A stretch of DNA of 64,000 nucleotides from Rotaria socialis (Eukaryota > Rotifera > Eurotatoria > Philodinida > Philodinidae), in the NCBI GenBank assembly GCA_905331475.1, contig CAJNYU010003219.1:541746-605745 (forward strand), read 5' to 3'. Within the stretch, counting starts at the first letter, position 1, and each line of letters starts with the position of its first letter. Under the pieces are notes generated by a model. That model was not told where the DNA came from and made no database searches. It saw nothing but the letters and a program-made list of their open reading frames with translations. Positions 1 through 11,885 of this stretch are shown here, one piece after another. The position numbers were made by a program, and so were the translations under genes.

Positions 1-720
1 GATAGCAACTGCATACAAGACGCGAGCTTTATGACCTGTAAATGTGATTGTGCAATTTGACAGAGTTGTAGTATTAGGTACAGTGTTTGGATAACAAATA
101 CCACTGCATTCGTCAATAGACGTATTCGTTGACCATCGACAACGTACATCATCGCCTGCATTTACGTCCGAAACAGGAATATTAATTTGTATTGTTCTGT
201 TCACTACAGCATATTGTGGAGATACAAACTTAGCCACAGGTGGTGTATTAATAAAACCATCGGATCGTTTTCGAAGATCAATGTATGTTAAAATGGACCA
301 TGATAGACTAGAGGTTGGAGGATCATGTAAACTTGCCCAATTACCTCCTGTGTAGGCTAAATAAAAATGTGCACCACTAGATAGTGTTGTCTTTTTTGAC
401 GCTTCACTTTTCATCATGTCTAATGAGGAACTAGTCGATGTACAATTAGTGACAATATTAATTGGTGCAGTAGAGTATCCACCATTGGTCGAACAGTCAG
501 CAACACACATCAGGTAAGTACTACTACTTGAGCGTGGAACTTGACTGGTACATGGTTCACGTGTCAATGTCCATGCATAGGATTGAGTGATGGTAATGCC
601 AATAGACGTACCATTATCGTATGGATCAATCGGAGCCCATGTGATAGTTCCTCCTTTGAAGTGTACTCCAAAAGCGAAAATGAAAAAATAGAAAAATAAG
701 AGTATACTCCAACACATCAT
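1..720 (-). CDS. Secreted protein of the 'GGTITW' type, 3'-partial
   Basis: A single open frame begins with ATG at 718-720 and runs off the left edge, giving 240 codons without a stop. The first ~19 residues (MMCWSILLFFYFFIFAFGVH) are a clear hydrophobic signal peptide. The mature part starts FKGGTITWAP and continues with an IGITITQSYAW segment, several cysteines and many N-x-S/T sites. From memory, this N-terminal pattern recurs in large uncharacterised secreted proteins of rotifers, molluscs and annelids; I know no function for it. The residues after ~160 (PPVAKFVSPQYAVVNRT...) look like a second extracellular beta-domain. Likely extracellular or cell-surface. Exons downstream of position 1 cannot be judged. 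Confidence 0.75.
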   Translation of the reverse strand, partial: MMCWSILLFFYFFIFAFGVHFKGGTITWAPIDPYDNGTSIGITITQSYAWTLTREPCTSQVPRSSSSTYLMCVADCSTNGGYSTAPINIVTNCTSTSSSLDMMKSEASKKTTLSSGAHFYLAYTGGNWASLHDPPTSSLSWSILTYIDLRKRSDGFINTPPVAKFVSPQYAVVNRTIQINIPVSDVNAGDDVRCRWSTNTSIDECSGICYPNTVPNTTTLSNCTITFTGHKARVLYAVAI

Positions 721-3700
721 TCGTTACGATTCACATCAATAACTTAAAATCTAAAAAAGAAGATATCAGCGTTTGAATAGTATATGATTATATTTGAAAC
801 ATTTTTGAACAAAATATTCTTTCCTAAGTAATTAGTGAAGGGAGCTATTGAAATCAATCAAAAATATAGGCAGACCTCCGGCAGGCTCGTAAGTATAGTG
901 TGCATTATACGATCGGACTTAAACAAAATTCCTACATCGTCATGAATTATATCGGAATGGATGAAAATGTTTTTTAGATCTGTTGAAATTAATAGAATTG
1001 ACTCCGTTTCGATGTACTATAATTTTCCTAGTACGTCTGAGTGAACTGTCACAGTCGTAGAGCCTTAAAATAGGCATGCATTTATGAAACCGCTTTTATA
1101 GTATAGGATGCTACTGTAACAATTTGTAGTTGGAATCAAAACTGTTGAGTGTTACCGCAAGTTCTTATGAGTTGCATGACGTATCTGTTGTAATTGGAAA
1201 AGGAGCGCCAGACTAGCCTAATCTAACCTCATCATTCTCAGTCTGGCTATCTGGTAAATTCAAGCTAAATTTGGTGATAATGGCTGAATGTAATAGTGAT
1301 ATTTCTGGCAGGAAACTTGAGACTACCATAGCACTAAACGTTGATATATTTTGTCAATGAAAATTGCACGATAAATACAGTTGATTTTTGGAACTATGTA
1401 TTGCTTTATGATTACTCTGTTCGGTTTGATATTTCAAGGTTTACGTTTGCGTACAGACGAATCTCATCAAATTCTTAAAACTCGAATAGTACAAATTACT
1501 TTTGTGCTCATGCTAAATAGAATAGTCGAATGTGAGTATTTCTTGTAATTCCCTTGTATATGCTTTAGGAAATTTTCTTCACTTTGTCGATGAAGCGTCT
1601 TTTCCCTACCTTTACTTGTCTTATTATGATACGAAATATTGTTTATAACAACACAAATTTATTAATTCAAGTTTCTATTGAGTCTTGAATATGCATGATA
1701 GGTTCTGTTTTGATATTTTCTATAAGAATAATTCCTTATTATTCTATTATCTTCACAGAAACAAATTAAATAATCAAACCATATGTCATAGAGTGATAAA
1801 AATACGATTGATCTAAGTATAGTAATAATAAAAAACTCAATCAATTAGATTTAAAATCCAGAGCTCGTTAGTGGCTCAAATACTAAAGTAGATTCGACAT
1901 GGTTTTCTGTTGAGAAACACGGGAAACACGAGAAAAGTTGGGTAGCGTAGGTTGAAAGTACTTTATTTCAAGTAAAGCAAGAAAGATCGTTCGTTTTTGG
2001 AAGATCTCTGAGTAACAATCAACATCATACATTCTATGCACTATATTCATCTATAAAACTATAGCTGTTGTTAAAAATTTTAGAACCTTCACAATTTTTG
2101 TCATCATTTTATAAAGATACCCAATAACGTTATATTTTATGATAAAATACACGTACATAGAGATACACCACATTCAACTGCAGTTATAGACTTAGATTTG
2201 AATAGATTTGACTTACTTTGGATTTCGATAGCTAGCATAAAAATTATGTGTGTCTTTAATATCCAGTTTTATTCACTCTATCTTATTGAAGTATTATATT
2301 TCATTAAATCTTTAAAAACAATTTCAACATACAACAGGATTTGATAAAAATAATGATTTTGTTCGTAGGTCCCCTAAATCCTACAACACTTGTAAATTTG
2401 TTAAAGATTAAATGAAATCGGATACCCCGATCGAATAGACAAATGAAAAACATAAGCAACGCTAGCATGATATTTTATTCATTTCCTGGTCTGTTTTGGA
2501 TCTAAAACAGGCTACTTTTTGTACAGAGAATCTCATTCTTTATGGAATAGTATCGATTCCGATGAAGTTTATAGCACGAAAAATTTAGGTTGGATATGTA
2601 TTTGAGGGTGTGAGTATGAATGAGAGTATTGCATGGCGTCAATGAAAAGCCTAAATAAACTAAAGTTGAAACTTGTCACGAAAAGCATTGAAAATTGACT
2701 ACGATCACTCCACACCTTGACCGATGTAATGATATGATTTGATAAATAATCTAAAAAATAATGACAGACACTGACATATTCCATCTCTTATTTTATCGAA
2801 AGCCATATTCACACCAATAAATTTACTATGCTAACATCACATCTGCACAGCGAAAGAAAAATGATTTTACGAGGAAATCAAATATAAAACATATTTGCTT
2901 AAGCTTCTTTTCTTTTTATAATAAATCAATATGTACCTATGGATATTTTTAGCATGTTTGCAATAACTTTATTCCCTTGATAAAACGTGGAAATGAATTG
3001 TACATGCATTTTACTTGCACAGAGAAACGTTTTTCGAGTGAAAAAAGCATTCATTTTAAATTTAATAATTAATTTCTGTGTATTGCTAATAATTTTAAAC
3101 ATAGATGATCAGAAATGCTCATTAAAAAAACGAGAAAATTATGTAACTTGGCTTCTCTAAAAGTAACGCTGTGACATTTTGACAAATTGTTTTGCAATTA
3201 TCTCGAAAGGCATAAGAGCTATCAAGGCGGTTCAAACATCATTCGACGCAGCTCATCATAATCTATTTATGTTGCAAAAATGACCTAGTTTGGCTGAACT
3301 CTCGCCTTTCTAGAAAGGTTTTATCATCGCGTAACACTTTGACAAAAAGAACCCTTTTTCTCTAGGGCTGCTTATAAAACTCTAATTTTTTGGCAAATTA
3401 TTTCTTCAAATTAAATGCTTATGGTACGAGTTTTGTAGAGAATGGGATGGGCTTTGAAGCAGTAAAAAATACAAAAAACAAGCGTAACGCTGTGATGCGA
3501 TTTTTTGTCGAACAAATTTGAAGCACTTAACATGCTTAAAAAAATTTAATGCTTGTATATATTGATTACTGCCGTACATATATCCTTCTGTAAAAGAAAT
3601 CAAGTTGCTACATTGAAATAGAAGCTCAATAATTGTACAATAAGTTAGAAACTGTACAAGAGCTTAGAAGTTGTCCTGAGGAACGAGAGTAAAAATAAAC

Positions 3701-5092
3701 AGGACATTTTGTAGAGAATCAAATTCTGCATCGAACGGTAGATTAGTCTGCATTTTTGTTTTAAATTTCTTGGTTAGAAAATTGAAAATGCGATTTTTGA
3801 AAACTTTAAAACGCGACTTTTGATGCCAAAACTCAACTTTTTTAAAGAAAGAAAGTCCAAATTCATAATCAGCGTAAAAAACCGTACCAGAAAACACACT
3901 TATATCTATCCATATTGAAAGACGTTTTTTTTAAACTTGATCAGCGAAGTAGCGCGTTACGTTGGCAAGCCGAACTTATAGAACCGTAATGAAATATTAG
4001 TTGTTGTAGTAAATCATGTTTATTGTATACTTCAGCAAGTTTCATTTTGCAAAAACAATAATCTATTTTTTTGTTTATAAAATCGCATGATATTTATTTA
4101 GTACACTAAAAAATGAAGCAGATCAATAAATTGTGAAATAAAATATGTTCCTATAAAATTCTCAATTGATTCTTACTACAATAGTTACCATAGCTCGTGC
4201 TAAAAAGAAATAAATAATCTGAGAGTCCAAGATATATTTTTCAAGGCTCTTCAAATTGAACAACAGATAATAAATATATTCTTTGAAAACAAAACATTTT
4301 TGATAAAAGCAGATTTTTTCCTTTTTCTTTTGAATTATTTTACTTGTCAGCGAATGTTTCCAATAAAAAAATATACCGACACAACAGATAGATATTTGAA
4401 TTGTGAGAAAAACTAAGGGCAAACATTTATTAGCACATCTGGTTCAATAAGAACGAAAAATTACTTGGGAGAACATGATGAACGTATCAACTAAACATTG
4501 AGTAGATGATAGACCAGAGAGGTAGATATATGAAAATATTCAAATACATCACCGAAAGCTCTGCATGATTATGTAATAGTATCTAAATATGAAAAAATTA
4601 AAAGAGTAATCACAACTTGTGCAGCTTCAAATAGTATGGCATATAGATGCCAATAATTTCTGTGAATGCCTTCACGAAAGAATATTCTTTTACTGTCGTC
4701 ACAATATCCGTCAGAGCGATATGCATGATTGAAAAGTTTTCAATGTCACTCATTGTAAAAGTATAAATTTCGATTACAAAACGTTTTCGTTGAGAAACAA
4801 AACTATTTCGAAATCTATATGATTCTTCGTGTCATGCTGTAAAATCAATTTAATGTTTATTAGATCTCTAAACCTGATGATTTGGACAAAGCTTTCTGCT
4901 TGTTATCAGTTGAGAGCTTCATAAATCTTTTTCCAAAAAGAAAAAAGCGAAAAATAAACTGAAGACAGTTCGTGTCTAGCCTCTATATTTTTTTGGTAAT
5001 AAAATATCTTATTTGAAAATTTCAAAGATTCTTCGTAAATCAATATATGATTATGTATCGTTGTTCGAAGCCAGCACATAAATGTATGACAT
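721..5092. other. Long AT-rich intergenic region with degenerate repeats
   Basis: About 4.4 kb with no convincing gene. Open frames are short, lysine/phenylalanine-rich and lack splice partners. Between about 3150 and 3970 the motif GTAACGCTGTGA or a close variant (GCGTAACACTTTGACA) recurs at roughly 3165, 3331 and 3483, with GCGCGTTACG at ~3954. This suggests a decayed repetitive element of unknown class. Elsewhere I see only AT-rich spacer. Confidence 0.5.
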
Positions 5093-7370
5093 ATGAAACT
5101 ATTTTCTCTTATCGTTCTGATGATTTCTCTACAAAATCATGCACGTGAAGAAAGAAGTCATAAAAAACAACAAGGTATTAATGTAAGAAATTTAAGAGTG
5201 AATAATGTCGCAATAAAAAATACATTGATGGCAGCGCTGACAAATTTACAAGAAAATAATCTTGAAACTATCTATGTGATTTGGCTTGATGCATCGGTTA
5301 ATGACTTAGAAGAAAATATCCAAGCTCAACAAAGTATTCGTTCGATAATCAATCATCTTATCGTATTTCAAACTGCTATCGATTGTGAACAGTATATAAA
5401 CCAGACTTCGAGAGATGATCGAATTCTTCTTATTGTCAGTGGCCGATTAGGACAAGAAATAGTACCACGGATTTATCATTGTCGACAAATTTTCTCAATC
5501 TATGTTTATTGTATGGATAAAGCAAGAAATGATGAATGGGCTAAACATTTTCAAAAGGTAATTTTGATAGGGAAATCAATGGCTAAGATGAAAACTTTAA
5601 GATTGAGAGATCATCATCGAGGCAAATGTCTTGTGTAGATAATGATGTATGTTTTGAAATTATTTATTTCTGTTTGTCTCTTAGATCAAAGGTGTAGTTA
5701 TCGATCTAAATAGTCTATTAAAACAAATTCAATTGGATCAATCAAAACGTATTGAAAATAAAGTTGACGAACCGTTGGCAATTAACATATCAAATTTAAA
5801 TCATTTTATAGATAAATCTACTAAAGAATTGAATGGTGAATTTCTTCATTCTCAATTATTGATCGATTGTCTTCTACGAATGAAACCGAATGTAACGGAT
5901 AAAAATGAACTTATAAATTTATGCCAAAAATTCTATCAAAATAATCCTAAAGAATTGAGTTTAGTTAGAGAATTTGAACGAAACTATTCATCCAATCAAG
6001 CAATATGGTGGTATACACGAGACTCATTCGTTTATCGGCTATTGAATAAAGCTCTGCGTGTTCAAAACATTGATTTATTATTTCTTTTTCGTTTTTTTAT
6101 TCGTGATATTGAACTACAATTGAAACAATATCAATGTTCATCGTTGGTACGTACCTATCGTGGACAATTGATGTCAACCGATGAATTAGATCAATTGAAA
6201 ATGTCGCTCGGAGAATATATTTCAGTAAACTCATTTTTTTCTACAAGTCTTAATCGACAACAAGCTATTAGATTTTTAAATGAATATACTTTTTCACATA
6301 ATTTCCAAAAAGTTTTATTTGAAATTGATGCCGATCCACAATTAGAGAATTTAAAATCATTCGCGAAGATAAATTCAATAAGTTCTTATGCCAATGAACA
6401 AGAAATTTTATTTATGTTAGGCTCAATATTTCGTCTCGTAAATGTCAAACAAGAAAAAAACGGACTTTGCACTATTCAAATGATCTTATCGAATCATAAT
6501 GATGAACATTTAAGAATACTTTTTGATAACATTAAAAATGAATATAGTGGAGTCAATGAAGAAACAAGTCTTTATTCATTTGGAAATATTTTATATCAAA
6601 TGGGAAAATATGATTTAGCAGAAAAATATTTTTATCGGCTACTCAAGGATTTACCCAATGGTCATGATGATATTTCAAAGTGTTATCATTCACTTGGTGT
6701 TTTAGCTTTGATCAAAGATAATCGTGATTTAAGTCTTTACTGGCATGAAAAATCATTGAAAATCTTAAAGCCAAATGATCCAAGTTTAGCCGATTGTTAT
6801 CATTCTATTGGTTGTATTTATCAAAAGAAAGGATATTCTAAACGTGCTCTAGAATTCTATGATAAATCTTTAAATATTTGGAAAAATTGCTTTGGCGAAG
6901 ATTATCATCAAGTAGCTGATTGTTTAAATAATATGGGTTGTCTTTATGAAAGTGAAAAAGATTATTCTAAAGCCTTAGAATGTCATCAAAAGGCGTTGTC
7001 GATACGTAAAAAATGTTTACCGAAAAATCATTCCGATCTCGGTGCTTCGTATAATAATATTGGCAATATTTATCTTTGCCTTGCAGAATATGATTTAGCA
7101 TTAGAAAATTATAATCATTCCTATGAAATAAAACGAAAATCTCTTCCATCACAACATCCATCATTAGCATCAACATTAGAAAATATTGGGCTTGTTTATG
7201 AAGAAAAAAAATCATTTCTACTAGCTTTAGACTACTATGAAAGAGCAGCTGCTATTTTTCGAGAAACATTCTCATCTTCACATAGTTATGTTATTGAAAT
7301 TGAACAGGATATTCAACGTGTACTATCGATGTCGAAATCTCAAGGAACAATCATCGTTTCTAGATTTTAA
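5093..7370 (+). CDS. ADP-ribosyltransferase domain plus tetratricopeptide repeats (bdelloid-type ART-TPR protein)
   Basis: Two exons, 5093-5557 and 5685-7370, joined in phase 0 across a 127-bp intron (GTAATT...TTAG), give ~716 residues. Order: an N-terminal ~170-residue alpha/beta region (ETIYVIWLDASVND..., RILLIVSGRLG), an arginine-specific mono-ADP-ribosyltransferase fold, then about six TPRs from residue ~440 to ~700 ending in ...TIIVSRF. All three ART signature elements are present: R314 in YRGQ, S338 in SFFSTS, and E393-Q394-E395. The predicted role is transfer of ADP-ribose from NAD+ to arginine, with the TPRs binding partners. The start is uncertain: the chosen ATG yields a signal-peptide-like stretch (MKLFSLIVLMISL) not expected for this family, so an upstream exon is possible. 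AATAAA-like signals follow at ~7459 and ~7480. A divergent intronless paralogue lies at 47127. Confidence 0.85.
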
Positions 7371-7498
7371 GAGAACATACGATTACGAAATTACTTCTGT
7401 TTCTTTTTTTATGAGTCAGGTTATTGCATCAGTGTCTCCCAGTTTCATATATATGTGTAATAAACTTTCGATAATATAGAATAAATATTATTTTGAAA

Positions 7499-8671
7499 AT
7501 GAGCTTAACGACGAATAGTAAAATCGAAGATTTATCTACTGAACTGTGGTTAGAAATATTCGCCTATCTAAAAATTCGCCAGCAATTCCATGCTTTTTAT
7601 GGGCTAAATAAAAGATTTAACCAAACTCTTTTATCCTTTCGAACTCATATCAGTTGGAGAAATAATGATAAAGATGCTCAACATTTACTCGCACATGTTT
7701 TACCATATATGACACATCCCAAAAATGTTACTGGTTTACGATTAGAAAATACAAGAAGAGTAAGTATAATTATCATCGACTAAAAAGTCAATCCCCATAG
7801 ATACTCAAGGTTACTTGAAGTTTTACTCGTACTAGATGATATACGATTAAAATAAAAGTAACCATAAATGATATCCGCAGGGTTTAGATTTATTCTTTAA
7901 TTTGAAAGAAAGATGCAATAAATTTAGGTTGACTTCAATTATTATGGCAATCTATTCGATTTTCCTCGGCTAAAAGCACTTTTTCTCCATCGTCTAAATA
8001 TTACGGAAGATCTTCATAGTATAATTAAACGAAACTCAACTTATCTTCGATATTTATATATTAGTCAAACAATATCTTGTGATAAATTACTGACGCATAA
8101 ATTTCTTGAAACAATTTTATCTCTACAAAACTTACAAACATGCAGTCTTCGCTTGGGACTATGTATGACTCCGTTACGAATACAAATTTCATCAAAAAGT
8201 TCAATTAAAAATTTGCGGTTAATGGGGACAAGTGAAAATTGTACAATCGATCGACTTATTAAATTATTAGAATATTTACCACAACTGCAATCCTTATATA
8301 TTATTGCTAATCAGCTTAGTTTTATTTCTACAAAATCTAAGAATAATGAAATATGTGCAGTTGCGCTGTCTAGTTTTACTTTAAATATTAAGGAATTCAT
8401 TATTTCATTTGTTCAACTGACAGATTTTATAATACATGTAATGCTTTTTATACAAGAACTTAAGATTGTATGTCGTACTGCAATGCAAGATTTAAACTAT
8501 TTAAATATTCACGATTGGATAAAATTTGTTAAGTCTTCACCAAATTTGAAAAAAGTGACTTTTGACGTTTATCGTGGTAATGAAATTGACGAACAAAAAT
8601 GGAATAATCGATGCCAAATGTTAATTAAAAGCATGACCTTAAATCACATTACTTTACGAATAGGCAAATAA
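7499..8671 (+). CDS. F-box protein with degenerate leucine-rich region
   Basis: Exons 7499-7759 and 7928-8671 join in phase 0 across a 168-bp intron (GTAAGT...TTTAG), giving ~334 residues. Residues ~8-50 form an F-box (IEDLSTELWLEIFAYLKIRQ, then FYGLNKRFNQTL), expected to bind SKP1 in an SCF ubiquitin ligase. The remainder has hydrophobic leucine-rich-like periods (PRLKALFLHRLNITED, LPQLQSLYII, SPNLKKVTFDV) typical of the expanded rotifer F-box families and presumably recruits substrate. Start: ATG at 7499 is the first in frame after a stop-rich leader. The gene begins only ~130 bp after the ART-TPR stop on the same strand, so the spacing is very tight for two independent transcription units. 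A distant relative occupies 60180-64000 on the other strand. Confidence 0.8.
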
Positions 8672-10457
8672 TGAAAACAGTTCTAGTTCGTTTTATCTTC
8701 GCGAAATGATTATCACTGGAATCTATTGATTTTCTTTATATTGCAGCAGCAGAAGGAAGAAATTCAATAAAAAGTCGATTTTGTTTTGAAAGACAAAACC
8801 CCGGTATTATACATTGACATAACTCAGAAAAGAGCTATTCAATAAATATCGAGCAAGTATCGATATAAATATAAATCTTATCTGCCAACATATTTTCATT
8901 TCTTTTTCAATATTTACTTCCTAGTCATCTAATATTTTAGTTAGCCTGTAGCTCAGCAGGAGACTTTTGCATTGAACTTTTTTTATTTTCAACTTCTGAC
9001 AAAAAATGGAATGAATTTGCGGCGGATAATACTTTTTTCTTGATTGATTTTGAGACTTATGAGTATATGCAATATTTGTTGATTTTGTTCTTATTCACAA
9101 TAAAAATGCACATATAGATGAGAATAGTTTTTGTACATGCGATGTGGTCTCACGAGTACGTGCATCTTTTTTCCTAAGAAGGGCGAACAACAATCCTAAA
9201 GTATGTATCGAATGGAAGACGAAGTTCTATGCCTACTTCTACTCTTCTTTCACATCAGGAAAAAAACTATTACAGTAACGATACACAATAAACGACAGCA
9301 TAATGCATGTATCGTCGAATCTAATGAATACAGAATCACTATTAAAGGCATCTGTCATCGGCAATCGTGTTTGTTTTTTGAAAATGTTTGCTGATCTATT
9401 GATTATAACTAAACAGATATTTTATTCTTATTCATAATATATAATGAACTAAAGCAAATAGTTGCCATAGAAGTTCATTTGCGTCAAGTAAATAAAATGT
9501 TATGTTGGATTTATTATTTATATACTCTATTAAAAGTTTTTCTTCGGAGTTTTCAATAAACTTTACTTATGAAATAGTGTCCTTGATTTTTCATAGAAAG
9601 AGCAAAATATTTAATCTCAAAATCAATAAAGGAATTCAATCGGAAATACTTTCGCACGGTAGTACAATTCTTCCGCAACTTCGGTAACCGTGTTTTGAAG
9701 TAAATTTCCTTTTGTTCGATTTCTTTCATTATTTTACAACTTCATTCATAGAAAACTATCGATAGCAACAAAGGTTTTACAATTGATTATATAACTGGCA
9801 ATATCTCTCTGCATGCTCACGAGTTAAATTGAATTTTTGTAGCGTTATGAATATCAATAGTCAAATAATAAGATCGCGCCATTAGATTATATCGTGTTCA
9901 CTTTGAAACTTAATGGAAAACCTTACGTATGCAATACAGCTCCGCAAAGAGCTTTATAGCCTTCAGAAATACTTCCAATGCAATTCCTTTACATTTAAAT
10001 ATTGTTATCCTTGAAATTTTATTCTTTCAAGTAAAAAACAAAAATGACGAAATCTCTTCGATATTTATTTCAACACGTGCTGAAAAACAAAATTTATTTG
10101 AAGCCCTCATTTCATTGATTCGATTAATTAACAAAAAAAATACTTTATAAAAATCGTTTTCAAAAGGAATTTTAAATATAAATATAAAATTCACGGTTTT
10201 CTCTGCAAACATTTTGAAACTAAATAGAGTAAACAATTCTTGTCGCTCGACCAAAAAATTAACATTCTCAATTTAATTAAACATTTTTCAATCTCAATAA
10301 TCAATGACGATATCTAGCTTATAGAAAAAAAAATAGTTTGACGTTTTCTCTTTTTTTCTAAATTCATGTTAAGGTCTGTTGCCAGGTGACATGTAAATAA
10401 AATGTCACTGATTGATTTTATTTTTCATTCGCCATATTATTTTGTCATTCTGAAAAC
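8672..10457. other. Gene-free spacer
   Basis: About 1.8 kb of AT-rich sequence. Frames of 60-75 codons occur but have low-complexity composition and no matching splice sites. I see nothing else that can be supported. Confidence 0.5.
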
Positions 10458-11803
10458 ATGTCAACACATAATTCTACGTTACAACACAATAATGCCTTAG
10501 AAAAAGATATCAAAAGTCTGCAATTTAGTTTTAATCAAATTGTAACGTCCAGTACTCATTATCATACAAGAGAAATTGAAAATGAAGTAAGACATATTAA
10601 CAATGCCTTGGATAATATTAAACTTGATCGTGAATTTCAACGCGGATCAAAAAATTGGGCAAAACAATTCGATGCAAACGATGTGAAACAAAATGAAACA
10701 AGTTTGAATTTTTTCTTGGCATCAAATTAATAATCTCTGCTTTTCTTTCTTTCTTTCTTTCTTTCTTCGTAACTCAGATATTAAACAATTACTTGCAAAA
10801 GGACAAAGTCTTACTCAAGAACTTAATACATGTCTTCATACAACTACTGTTCAAAATAAAGAAGAGAACCAAATACGAGAACTGAACAGCTGGGCATGTA
10901 ATACATTGCACGAGTATCTTCAAGTAAATATAGTGATTTCTCTTATTCGTATTAATGCAACAGTGTTCAATATTTTAGTCACTTCAACCAATAGCATCAG
11001 GTTCTTATGCTCGGCTAGATAATATTGCTCATCATCTTGGTGTTACTGATCGTTACATTGGTTATCGACATAATTTAACTCGTAGTGGAAATCAACCATT
11101 AAATGTTCATACCATTTGGGCTGATCGAAAACTACCTCGATCAACAACATTTAATCAACAATCGACGCCGGATTGGAAAACATGGGTTCATGCTTATCGG
11201 CGTATTTTCAATGAAACTATGGCTCAAGGAATAACTTGTATCTTTTTCCTTTTTCTGTTTAGATTACGGACCATCCGGGGCAAAATCAGCAGCACCCAAT
11301 CAACATCGAACGAATGATGACGATAAACTTCTTGGTTATTTACGGCCAAAACACACATCAGGTTTATTTATTCCACAAAAACAAACGGTGGGAAACATTT
11401 TTTTTTGCTTCTTTCGATTAGAATCAAAACGTTCGACTGCAGCAGAAAATTTCTACTCTAAATCATGCGTTTATGATAGTGATTACAATAATGAAGTTCG
11501 TAAAGCAGGTATCAATCAAACATTTCCTGGTGCAACTGAATTCATGGATCGCTATAAAAAACCTGAAGAATTGCCGTATTCTCCATTTACAATTAATCCT
11601 CAACCCGATTATACATTACCTGGCCGCCCGTTAGCACGTGTTATACCTGATTCATTCAGTAGTGAATATACGCGCAGGTAGATTTTAATTTTTCATTAAA
11701 GCCTATGTTTCTATGGAATTTTAATTTTCCGTTTGATTCTTTTAGTTATGTATTTCCTGATTCAACCAAACTTGAAAAATTCCCATGGTTACGCTCATCA
11801 TAA
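10458..11803 (+). CDS. Uncharacterised six-exon protein, coiled-coil N-terminus; possibly ciliary/axonemal
   Basis: Exons 10458-10701, 10778-10923, 10979-11237, 11263-11361, 11422-11677 and 11746-11803 keep phase throughout and give ~353 residues. The first ~130 residues are helical and charged (NALEKDIKSLQF, IENEVRHINNALDNIK), likely coiled coil. The C-terminal two thirds are proline- and aromatic-rich with short motifs such as PDSFSSEYTRSYVFPDS. This layout resembles microtubule inner or sperm-flagellar proteins such as TEPP/SPMIP8, but the resemblance is weak and from memory. The first donor (A|GTTTGA) is inferred from phase; a GTGAAA site 19 bp upstream would break the frame. The intron before exon 2 ends in a CTTT repeat (~10741-10767). 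Convergent with the next gene, 82 bp away. Confidence 0.65.
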
Positions 11804-11885
11804 ATCGACCGCTCGTCTTTCATATATATGCCTTTTTTACATATAGAACTTTTTAGAAGAAAAAAAAACAAGACACTGAACACCT

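Noticed and set aside
3406..3897. Minus-strand frames of 65 and 77 codons
   Set aside because: They overlap the decayed repeat region, have low-complexity K/F-rich composition and lack splice or start context.
8940..8985. tRNA-like start (CCTGTAGCTCAGCAGGAGA)
   Set aside because: It resembles a tRNA D-arm and A-box, but no anticodon stem, T-arm (GGTTCGAATCC) or matching acceptor stem follows; a T-run comes too early.
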